A DNA stretch of 64,000 nucleotides from Argyresthia goedartella (Eukaryota > Arthropoda > Insecta > Lepidoptera > Argyresthiidae). Positions within the stretch are counted from its first letter, which is position 1; the number at the start of each line of letters is the position of its first letter. The notes beneath the pieces are model-generated. The model saw only the letters and a program-made list of their open reading frames with translations, did no database searches and was not told the DNA's origin. Position numbers and translations under genes: made by a program. This document shows positions 54,770 through 64,000 of the stretch, in pieces. The stretch is taken from NCBI GenBank assembly GCA_949825045.1, contig OX463824.1, forward strand, positions 32,334,001 through 32,398,000. Direction: 5' to 3'.

Positions 54770-56170
54770 CTCTGTCTCAGGATACGTTGTACCTGTCTTA
54801 TTATTATAGAAAATTAGTAGCTACATTGTTAGTATATAATAAATGCGACTACAGTTGGTAGAACCAAGTTCAACTTGACATCAGCTGTTTTTGTTGAACA
54901 GACTAATCAGAAACCTGCTTATGTTAAGGGTAAGTTTTCCATGACATTGGAATCTGTTCCAAGTAATTTAAATCAGTTCATAAGACAATAGAAGAAATCT
55001 CTCGCACATATGAGCTACTAAGTATGTCAAAGGGTAAGCCCCTGAAAAATTTCATTAGCATGTTAAAAATATTTCGAAATTTTCAAGTTGGTAGAACTGC
55101 AAAAGCATTTGGCAAATAATAAATTCTAAAACTGGCGAAGTAATACAAAGGACATTGATTTCTCCCCCAGTGAACTAATGAACTAACAACAGAGCGTCTT
55201 AATTCATCTCCGTATGAAGCAGAGACTTTGCAAAAATACAGCACTAGCGTCAGTAATGTAGATTTTAAATTTCATCGCGTATATCCCCAGGACATTATCA
55301 AAACGTTTAGATTACTTAACTTAAAAAATACTGAAGGCCTGACGGGTATATCAGTGAAAGTCATTATGGAACTTTCCCAGACCTCATGAAATAAAGTAAT
55401 AATAATAATAATAATAATAACAATAATAAAAGTAAACTGATACCGCTGTTAAAGGCGGGAGGCAAGGGTGATCCTTCAAATTTCAGACCAATATCTGTTC
55501 TTCGAGCACTAAGTAAAATATTTGAAGAGATTACACTAAATCAAAGGCTCTCATACTTCAACCGTACAAAACAACTCCAAGCCAAACAATACGGTTTCAT
55601 TAGGGGTAAATCGACTACGGATGCAGGTATTTCCCTTATATCTCATATATATTCTGCGTGGGAGGCCGCACAGGATGCTATCGGAGTTTTTTGCGATTTG
55701 TCAAAAGCATTTGAATGTGTTGTTCATGACACGCTACTAATGAAAATAAATCATTACGGAGCATACTAAGATATACTTAAGCATTGAAAAAGAAGGAAGT
55801 CAACGACATAAAAAATAGCATTCACAAGGTTCCATATTAGGCCCTTTCTATTCCTTGTCAATTAACGATCTGCCTTTCATGGCTGAGAAATTTACTGAAA
55901 TATTGTTGTTTTATACTTCACTGGTCTTCAGAATTGAAAGACAAAAAAAAATATATGATGTTAATGGTGAATGCTCTTCAACCTTGAATTGGTTCACAGT
56001 TAATTATTTATTCTTAAACGGTGGCAAAACCAAGTGTTTAAATTTTCACTTAAAAATGTCAGGCAAGTTGAATTTAGATTTAGACAGAAACACGTTACAA
56101 TTAGTAAATGATACGAAGTTTCTTGGAAAAAACCATTGATAGAAAATGCAATGGGGACGCCACATAGATA
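54770..56170 (+). pseudogene. LINE B family, decayed second copy
   Basis: Follows LINE B closely but with deletions. The 5' segment (54780-55060) matches 21840-22130. The linker and reverse transcriptase (55080-56150) include SNFRPISVLRALSKIFEEIT, RGKSTTDAGISLISHIYSAW, GVFCDLSKAFECV and TLNWFTVNYLFLNGGKTKC. The catalytic ADD box is missing: between FTEILLFYTS and LVF the expected residues are deleted. An AATAATAAT tract (about 55398-55430) interrupts the linker. The endonuclease is almost entirely gone. The copy ends at a SINE near 56175. Confidence 0.8.
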
Positions 56171-56175
56171 ATTCG

Positions 56176-56400
56176 ACGTCCAGTTTAGCCCAGCGGGAGT
56201 GACACTGCCTACGAAGCTGACAGTCCAGGGTGCGAATCCCGGTAAGGGTAAATATTTTTGGGATGAGTATGAATATTTGTTTCTTAGTCTCGGATGTTTT
56301 CTATGTATTTACATAAGTATTTATCTTTATTAAATATATCGTCGTCTAGTACCCAAAGCACAAGCCTTATTGAGCTTACTATGGACCTATTTATTTATTT
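56176..56400 (+). repeat. tRNA-derived SINE
   Basis: The head has an A-box-like TTTAGCCCAGCGGGAGTG and a B-box-like GGGTGCGAATCCCGG (about 56228-56242). A body follows, with GGGATGAGTATGAATATTTG, TCGTCGTCTAGTACCCAAAG and CAAGCCTTATTGAGCTTACT, phrases common in butterfly SINEs. Confidence 0.75.
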
Positions 56401-56490
56401 ATTAGGTTTACCAACAGATAATACAACAAATAAAACAATTAATTCTACGTAAACACTTTGTAGATATAATAGTAGTTTATGTGACTGCTG

Positions 56491-56588
56491 CATAATGGAG
56501 GGCATTAAAACTCGAGAGTGGGTTTATGAAACGAGCCGAAGGCGGTTTTCATAATAATATCACACGAGAGTTTTAATGCCTAATTATG
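56491..56588. repeat. Imperfect hairpin repeat
   Basis: GGCATTAAAACTC (56501-56513) pairs with GAGTTTTAATGCC (56568-56580). Outer CATAAT/ATTATG also pair, around a loop containing ACGAGCCGAAGGCGG. It is probably a small non-autonomous element. Confidence 0.65.
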
Positions 56589-56829
56589 TACAGTTACATA
56601 CACTAGTTTATCTACACACATATAATAATCTCTCTTTGATGTGTTCAGGAACCTCATATTTGACCGGCATTGTGGTTCTGCAATTGTTTAGCTTGTTCTT
56701 TAGTACCAACTTCACGCAGGCGGGCGTCGGCGTTCGAAATTTGAATGTCAGTACCAATTTCACAGACAAACTAGAGACGGCACGCGGGTGGGCGTCGGCG
56801 TTCGAAATTTGAATATCATTATATGTAGA

Positions 56830-56863
56830 AAAACTACACATAATGACCATTATGTGTAGTTTT
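56830..56863. repeat. Perfect hairpin, 16-bp arms, 2-nt loop
   Basis: AAAACTACACATAATG (56830-56845) is exactly complementary to 56848-56863. Confidence 0.8.
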
Positions 56864-57165
56864 CCAGATACGAAACGAGTTTTTACCAAGTAGTTTAACA
56901 TAATGCTGATCGTAACGTGCGGTTTTTGAACGCAGTAAAGAGGGTTTATGATACGTGTGTAGATAAATCTACTTATAGGCAAACACAGCATCCAAAAGTG
57001 CACAAAATGTAATCGCTAAATATAAAAATCGTTAGATAATTATGTAATATTAACAATTAAAATTAAGATTTTAATAATAATAGTAAAGGAATTGAATAAC
57101 AATGAGATCAAGGGCGCAGTTGAGGTAAGTAAGAATTTAGTTTAGATCTGAATGAGCCTAGTTTA

Positions 57166-57400
57166 TCATTGAATACATTGATGTCTATATTTTGACTCTT
57201 TTGCAGTGAATTGTGCAGTGGGTGAGTTTATACCAAGGTTAGTTTTCCAAGGACGTTCTTTGAACAATTTGTACGTGCCGGGTCGAGGAAGTCTATTAGG
57301 GACTAAGATGCTAAAAAAATCCAATAGTTGTGGACAGTCTATTTTACTGTTTAATAGTTTGTGCATAAATGTCAGGTCTAGAACCTTCCTTCTTTCCTAG
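57166..57400 (-). pseudogene. LINE K: C-terminal fragment
   Basis: The minus strand encodes MHKLLNSKIDCPQLLDFFSI then VPNRLPRPGTYKLFKERPWK, the late region of Jockey-type LINE proteins (HK.LNG.ID...LL..I....P.R..R). No catalytic region is present and both ends are lost. Confidence 0.5.
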
Positions 57401-58685
57401 AACATGTATGGCCCCGGCATGTCTAAAACAATTTACAATATCGTAAATCTTACGTATATGTTTGTATTATACGAGTACAATATTGTATGTGTTTCTTTTG
57501 CAAAGTAATAGGCTTAATGTGAACTTATCTAATAATGATAAGGAATAATTCTACACACGCGAAACCACGAGATTCGTCGTGATTGAAATCGGACGGTGTA
57601 GGTTTAGTGACATTATCATCATCACCTTATCACCACCTCTCTTTAGGATTAGTGACCGACTGAATCTGAATTGTCAGCAGAAACAGAAACTGAAACCTAA
57701 ACTTCAGATTCTGTCCTAGTTTCGGGTAAAACCGAAACCGAAACTTTTCGAACTTGAGTAAAAGTTCACAATTCCCTTGAATTTGCAGCTTACCCTCATA
57801 CACATATCTTGAACGACATAATTACCTCTCATAGTGTATGATTTTCTACGAGTAATTTGAAACAATGCAAATTAGATTTTACTTGGTAGAAAAAAAAATA
57901 GTATCGGTGTACTTGTAAATCAGCTACGAAACGTACATTTTGTCCGGGCCGGCATTCGGCCAGTTTTTGGCCTAAACCGAAACCTTGGCCAAGACCGAAA
58001 CCGAGCCTTCGGTCGATCTCTACTTAGGATCACCATTTCTTGATAGGTACTCTATCCGTCTTTGAAAAAGTCTGTTAACGCACATAATTTTAACCTTTCA
58101 TAAGCTTTACCATTCTACATATTAAGAATCCCAACACGATTTATACTGCGACTCGAAACCGACAGACCTACAGATAACTGTCAATATTTAATCCAACCCC
58201 TCCTCAACTGCGATATCAACGTTTTCCTCTTCCCATGGCACGTCAATAGCAGAACTTCAACTAATATTACTACGTACATGCCGTGCCATGTCCGCCCGAT
58301 AAGGATTCTGATAGCAAAATGGCGATACAGTGGCAATGACGCGACCATGCCGGTTCACTTTAGGCAGGTATCCTATCAATTATATCCATTCCCTAACTTG
58401 CTGATAATCATGTACACCACAACAACTTCTAGAATCTACGTCCAATTATTAGTCAAATTTCATCAAGTTGTCGGAAGAAATGCAAGGATCACACTAATAT
58501 TTAGTGACTTTATGTACCTATGCATCATGTAATAATCATCATGTTTTGTCTATGGGTAAAATTTTATTTGCGTCAACCATACATGCGCCCTTCAGGAGTC
58601 AATTATTTTAGAATGAGCCCTTAGGCTTGATAAGATTGTCGACCCGTGTTCTATACTATTTCGTGGCATTTGCTGAAAATTAGGT
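57401..58685. other. Spacer with CCGAAACC-type repeats
   Basis: No gene was recognised. Degenerate GAAACCGAAAC phrases occur at about 57680-57750 and again with GGCCGGCATTCGGCC at 57948-58010. Confidence 0.45.
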
Positions 58686-58689
58686 TGTT

Positions 58690-58825
58690 CGCGAAAAATA
58701 ATAATTTTAGATGGCCACCCTTTTCCACAGTGATCCAATGAAGGAAAAAAGGCAAAAATTACGTTTACTAAGTATATGTAAGTACTCACAATAATAAAGA
58801 AACATTGACTTTGTCTTTGCCAAGT
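58690..58825 (+). mobile_element. LINE B family 3' tail, diverged
   Basis: AGATGGCCACCCTTTTCCAC, then AGTGATCCAATGAAGG, GGCAAAAATTACGTTTACTA and AATAAAGAAACATTGAC, matching the LINE B tail with extra substitutions. Confidence 0.7.
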
Positions 58826-61160
58826 TTAGGGTTAACTGGTGTTACTGTTCTCCCTTTTCTGTAGTTTCTAACCTCATGATTACCATTTATTACCTAAAAA
58901 GGGACCCCCCAAACGTAATAATAATAACTGCAGTGCTAAATTGATCCACTATTTGTTAGCAGAAGAATCGAATCGAAGAATAGAATCGATGTCCTGTCGC
59001 CGTGACGGGGGTACAACTGTTCCGGCGGTCCGGGATTATCCCGTCCGTGTCGATCACACCTGTTGTTAAGCCTATTCACACGACCTTAGGATAATAAGTA
59101 CTGGAAGAGCAGAAATCGTTTAGAGAAGAAGTCTGTCACTTGTTGCGGGGGACATATATCTAACTACTCGTAGGCCCTTATCTCATCACGATTCGCACGC
59201 AACGTGAGTTTCGAAGGTAGGCGCCACGATGTATCTCACCTAAATTGAATGCAGGATACCGGTAGCGCAGTGTGCAAAGCTCCATTCATATGTAAAGAGG
59301 AGAAAGACGGTAATCGCGCGCAGAAGGTTCGAAGATTTTATTTAGTTCCACGCAATCGGAAGCAGTATCTAAGTATCACAACAACAGCATACAAACAAAG
59401 AGAATATAATAAGTAGGTCGCAACAAACACAATAACCACAAGACTCGGCGACACAAAGTTTCCGCACACTCGTAAGAGGATTCGGGATAAAAAAGTTATA
59501 CTTCGGCAGAAGGATCAGCACAAGGGTAACATCTCCATTCCTAATCCTCCTTGCCCCTTACACGGGGTAGCTACGAGTATACTGCGACAAGTTAACTCAG
59601 ATATCTCTCGCTATACCAGATGGCATGCCATCAAGTATCTTAGTTAAATGGTCGGCCTCTACACGTTTATTCCGTTGTAATAAAGCTTCCATGGTAGTAC
59701 GGCGGATGATCTGTCTTGTTCAGTTGTATTTGACATGAGCCTCGGGCCCTCGAAGGTCTTGTAGTATCCGATGTTCTGTTTATGTTACATAACTATCGTA
59801 CCTATGTTTTCTAATCAAACTCAGTTACGCAATACATATTATATTGATGTTGAATTTGTGATCACTGGCTAAAAGTGGGCACAACTGTGCCTCTGCCATC
59901 CCGTAACGTAACTTTTTTCGTTCGATGAAGCTTTTATTTGCTTTGAAATATAAATTCGATCCCTTACGAATTGGAATCTAAAGCTTCAACAGCGCAAAAA
60001 ATTAACGATCTTACCATCTATACGAAATTTGGAGAAATACATGATAGCCAGCAAAATTGATAGTCGTTTTCGCGATATTAAAAACATACCAATACTGCAC
60101 GTTTGGTAGCGTAGTATTCTAGCAATTTTTCCAATCATGACCTGCCAAATTCTGCTTGATCTCGAATACTCGAATCCACTATGGGTGCGAAGCCAACTAC
60201 TTTTAAACCAGGATTATTTGTAACTAACTACATAATATATTTTGAGCTTTGTTTTTGTTTTATGTTTTTGATGAAATTTTACGGGTTTTGGGAGATATCA
60301 ATCGATCTTAGTTAGATCGATTGATATCTTTAGTTAGGTCTACGAAAATGTGTTTTTTAGAGTTTACCTGTTTCTAATCTTTCCCGCACAATGTGATCGC
60401 TAATTTCACTTTATGACAATGAAAATAGGGCAGAAATTCCAACAAATTGGAATACAAACTCCAAAATAAAAAAACTTCATAATTGCCGTGACATTCCCGC
60501 CCTAACATCATCCCTTACCACATCAGCTTACGTCGGTATTCTTAGTCGCTTCCTCCTTCCTTCCACTCATGGGTATGCTCAGCTATCAAAAATCGCCTCG
60601 ACATGAGGATTTTTCTCAGTACATTTCTATTTCTATCTCAGACGAAACTCTTTACCTGAATAGATGTAGCGTGAATTTTGGATTTGCTTACACATTATCG
60701 TCGTTGCTTTATCCGTCAGATGATCTACAAAATTGGAGCTACAAATTGACAACGACTTCTCCAACTGCATCTTAACATAAACAAGGACTAAAAATGTAAT
60801 CGAAACTGTTGGGAAACATTATTTTATGGAGAAGTGAAAAATAAAGTTGCTTTGCAAAAATCATTCTCCTAGTTGTTCAGAATTATGTCCCTAACTACCT
60901 CCTAAAATATGACTACACCTATGTTACACCCTATACAGTGTGATTCTTCATAATCTGGATATATTAAATAGGGTTAAAGAGGACCATATTTTATAGACAA
61001 AAAAATGTTTAAAAAAAATCCAACCCCCCTCTTTTTTTACAGCCATTTGATTATAAATTTTTGTGAACCATGCACCAATTGCAAAAAAATATATAACTTC
61101 AGACTGAAAGGGTTTGTCGTGGTAAAATTGACTGGATTGTAATGATGAAGAGCAGGCAGT
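58826..61160. other. Spacer
   Basis: No gene was recognised. It holds an inverse GGCTAGCCC-family fragment at 59862-59916 (minus) and the perfect hairpin at 60293-60329. Confidence 0.45.
60293..60329. repeat. Perfect hairpin, 16-bp arms, 5-nt loop
   Basis: AGATATCAATCGATCT (60293-60308) is exactly complementary to 60314-60329, with TAGTT between. Confidence 0.85.
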
Positions 61161-61161
61161 A

Positions 61162-61468
61162 CTTACGACTTAAACGACAGGACTGTATGGGGTTAATCTG
61201 GCTCAACACAGACCTTGATGTTAATAATTTTTATAATTATTTATTCCTGCTTATTAATCATAACAATTAAATTTTTCATATTTGTATTAGTTAAGCACAA
61301 CCTATTTTTAAAAGAGATCTAAAAATAAATCTGTGGGAGTTTCTACGCCCTTCTTCTCCCACAGTGGCCTTATGTAGAGAAGAGGCAAAAAATGACGTTT
61401 GCTAAGTATATGTAAGTATCTACAGTAATAAAGTACTTTGACTATTGACTATTGACTATTGACTGCCA
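61162..61468 (+). mobile_element. LINE B family 3' tail with 7-bp terminal repeats
   Basis: Begins in the last codons of the LINE protein (GACTTAAACGACAGGACTGT, matching 24914) and continues through the 3' UTR. It ends in TTGACTA repeats rather than the TTTGAC of other copies. Confidence 0.85.
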
Positions 61469-62442
61469 GTTATAAAAAAAATCTGAAAAAGTATTAACTG
61501 CTTACTAAAATTACGCTTTGTTTTTGAACAATTGTGATTTTTCGACTACTTTTTTTAGTAATTGCAATTTAATTCAGAATTTTGTCCTCAAAAAATAACT
61601 ATGATATGACGAATCTCCATCTCATTAGCTTTCAAATAGCACCTACATTATGTTTCGAAGTTAATTACTTTTTTTTTAAATAAGACCGTGATATTCACTT
61701 TTCGGAACGCGTTTCTGTTACACCGATGACACCGTTGAAACTCTTGTTAAAATATGAAACCTCCTTTATGTTCAAGGCCCAGCCCAAAGAGGTTTGGATG
61801 GTTTGGATTGTTGCAAACTTTTTGTCAATGTAACAGGCCAGTTTTTAAGTTGTTTTTGAAAAACGCTTAGCACTTTTTTCATTTGGTGCCACTCACTTTG
61901 CAACTTTTCTAAAGTTTAGCCTGAATCGAGAAGTTTTTTGAGATTCTATTACGATTCTGCTTTTGTTTCTTACATATTCTAGATTGCAGATTTTATACTT
62001 CTTATTTCTCGCTTCGTTTCGTAATTAGGGTGTTTGTTTCTCGGTATTACGCAATACAACCGAATTGAGAACACCCCGTTTTAAAGTCGGCTAAAAAGCT
62101 GAAATAATTTCCAAGACTGGATTTCCGTGTTGGAAGAACTTTTTCCATATATGTTATATACACAGAATAACTCTCTACAAGTGTGCACGAGTCCGACTCT
62201 AAATTTTTTGACTACAATGTATATGAAGGGGGAAGAAATATTTATAATTATTTTGGCCCAGAAATATCATCAATACGTTTATAGTAGCGATACCACAATT
62301 TATCTTTTACGTATTTGTCCAAAATATATCGATATTGATGTTAAAAATGGATAATCGATAATCAGTATCATAAGAAATAATCATGCTTTTTGCTATGATT
62401 TGATCTGTTTTTATGACCCTTTTCGCAAAGTAACATTATTTT
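61469..62442. other. Spacer
   Basis: AT-rich; nothing recognised. Confidence 0.4.
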
Positions 62443-62506
62443 ATTATTACTAAGAGGCCAACGTGTCCCACTGCTGGGCAAGGGCCTCTCTCCCCTTTTT
62501 CTTTTT
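62443..62506 (+). repeat. Short lepidopteran dispersed repeat fragment
   Basis: GCCAACGTGTCCCACTGCTG then GGCAAGGGCCTCTCTCCCC, a phrase widespread in moth and butterfly DNA. Confidence 0.5.
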
Positions 62507-62727
62507 TTACAAAGTAACATTGACGTGTGACATTTGATGTTCGTTAAATACTACCATTTTTATTTTAGATTCCCGCGTGAAAAAATATTGCTAAATGCTT
62601 GCATTGCGGCGTCATCTCGCGGATCCGGCTGGAAGCCAAAAACACCTGCGGATGCTGACGACATTTTACTGCAGAATGTTTTACCAGTAATAAAAAAATC
62701 GAGTTCCAACACTTACACCAGTATATT

Positions 62728-62826
62728 TACAGTGGTCCAATGTAGAGAAGAGGCAAAAAATGACGTTTGCTAAGTATATGGAAATATCTACAGTAATAAA
62801 GTACTTTGACTTTGATTTTTGACTTT
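62728..62826 (+). mobile_element. LINE B family 3' tail, very short
   Basis: CAGTGGTCCAATGTAGAGAA through AATAAAGTACTTTGAC repeats; only about the last 100 bases of the family are present. Confidence 0.85.
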
Positions 62827-62827
62827 A

Positions 62828-63486
62828 GCCATTCCTTGAAAGCTCCTCGACTCGGCCTTACCTCGAGGCGCCCTCAAGGAATGCCTCGAGTTTTCCTCAA
62901 CATTCGTGTGCTCAACTGAGCACAAAGATACTGAATGATAGATAATGTCCTAGATAGCACCTTCTGCGAAGTGGTCCCTGTCAAACCTAGTCAACAACTG
63001 ACCTGACACTAGAAATAGGAATAATTTACTTCTAGGCTCCATAAGGTTAATGTATCTTTTAAAGGGCAATTTATTCGCTTTTACAACAAAATCCCAACTG
63101 AGTTACAATAACCGTCTGTAAATAAATTTAAAAATGTTGTTAAAAATCAATTATGTAAAAAGGCTTACTACAAAATATCAGATTATATAGAATACAAGAA
63201 AGCTAGGGAAGGTGTTTGCTCCAATTCTGTAAAAAATAACATATAAAGCTGGAGGTTTCTAGTCGCCTCTTTGCTTCCAGCATTGAGGTGACGGAATTCA
63301 AATAGAGTTATATATTTCCCTATACCTTAAATACGTGTTAGTTTAAGATTTGACATTCTCCAAGTGTATGTGTTTCTTATGGAAATAAACTCTTTTTGAA
63401 TTTTAAATATTGTCAAGGAAACCTCGAGACATTCCTTGAGGATGCCTCGAGATAAGGCATAGTCGAGGAGCTTTCAAGGAAACGGC
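62828..63486. mobile_element. TIR element (MITE-like) carrying a LINE tail
   Basis: Long terminal inverted repeats of about 74 bp (62828-62901 and 63412-63486) share TTCCTTGAAAGCTCCTCGAC, CTCGAGGC and CCTCAAGGAATG. TA flanks both ends (62826-62827 and 63487-63488). The interior has ~100 bp of unique sequence and then a LINE A family tail. There is no transposase, so it depends on another element's enzyme. Confidence 0.75.
63003..63411 (+). mobile_element. LINE A family 3' tail
   Basis: CACTAGAAATAGGAATAA, GGCTCCATAAGGTTAATGTA and CTCTTTTTGAATTTT match 3268-3690 closely. The copy is truncated to the last ~410 bp. It ends directly at the right inverted repeat of the TIR element. Confidence 0.85.
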
Positions 63487-63488
63487 TA

Positions 63489-64000
63489 AGCATATTGGTG
63501 TGAAAATTAATCTCTCCGCGTCTTTCACTCACATTTCCGCGCTGAAGAAGTGCTCTCCCTGGCATATAGCAGTTACGACATGAAACATGACGCCCCCTCC
63601 CCACAAGGCGCTTCGTAAAGACACAACCTGCATAGTAAATAGCACCTTCACACCATCCGTCCTCAGTTAAAAATTCTATTACGCGAGCGCCATAAACAGT
63701 TGGCATAAGGCAAGACTCACCCTGGGAAATAAAACTTTTACTATTTCCCAGTTTAATATTTGAAATTGATCCCGCGCTGTGAGATGTGCTATCTTTTATT
63801 GCTAGGCGCTTATAAAAATGCGGATTGAACATTAGCTGGTTTGCGCGAGGAATAATGTGGAGTTACGGATAGGATCAAGTTTCACCGTGGATCAACAGTT
63901 TTATGAATACCGTGAAATTAAAATATCTACAGACAGAGGGTGTAAATGCAATGTTCTCTGATATTGCGCTGCAAGTATACACCTACGATATATTTCTGCA
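63489..64000. other. Right edge, nothing assigned
   Basis: A 139-aa minus-strand frame (63413-63832) is open here, but its C-terminal ~25 residues are the inverted repeat and the rest has no recognisable domain. Confidence 0.35.

Noticed and set aside
57680..58010. CCGAAACC phrases as telomere-like repeats
   Set aside because: They are degenerate, short and unlike the TTAGG repeats of insect telomeres.
63413..63832. 139-aa minus-strand ORF
   Set aside because: Its C-terminal end is the inverted repeat of a TIR element, and the rest has no domain, so it is probably chance.

Overview
The window looks like an insect nuclear genome, most likely a moth or butterfly. Supporting signs are spliced genes with GT..AG introns, AT-rich spacers, tRNA-derived SINEs and dispersed repeats of a style common in Lepidoptera, a DD37D (maT-type) mariner, a piggyBac relative, and many 5'-truncated non-LTR retrotransposons. 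No bacterial operon, CRISPR array or free-standing RNA gene was seen. Only one ordinary host gene is recognisable: a four-exon phytanoyl-CoA dioxygenase-family gene at 38506-41134. Almost everything else is mobile DNA, much of it nested.

Layout. 1-~6.7 kb: a Ty3/Gypsy element on the minus strand (Gypsy-1) that runs off the left edge and is split by a LINE (1036-3703, plus). ~7-8.9 kb: non-coding repeats, including an inverted arrangement of AATAGGGAC modules around a ~75-bp minisatellite. 8.86-12.7 kb: fragments of four LINEs in both orientations. 12756-20585: a complete Gypsy element (Gypsy-2, minus) with two 1402-bp LTRs that appear identical, gag, pol, PBS, PPT and a 4-bp target duplication. 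20.6-27.4 kb: three more LINEs. 28229-29537: a mariner with an intact transposase. 29.58-33.73 kb: an intact RLE-type non-LTR retrotransposon (987-aa ORF) lying inside a long (TAAA)n array. 34.7-35.7 kb: an unrecognised 300-aa ORF. 36.8-37.4 kb: a dead DDE transposase. 38.5-41.9 kb: the host dioxygenase and a decayed duplicate of its last exon. 43-50 kb: a retroelement fragment, an internally deleted piggyBac with ends, and a LINE nested in another LINE. 50-64 kb: sparse spacer with SINEs, LINE tails, perfect hairpins and a TIR element with a LINE tail inside it.

How the parts relate. Three elements look recent: Gypsy-2, the mariner and the RLE element. Gypsy-2 has apparently identical LTRs but a premature stop near the end of pol. 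The mariner and RLE element have unbroken ORFs, so they are the best candidates for self-mobilisation. The other elements carry stops, frameshifts or truncations. Both Gypsy elements have the same A-AAA-AAC heptamer directly before the gag stop, consistent with -1 ribosomal frameshifting into pol. One LINE family ending in (TTTGAC)n accounts for one nearly full copy, one decayed copy and four short tails.

Limits. Family names come from reading motifs, not from searches. Element ends marked approximate were judged by eye.
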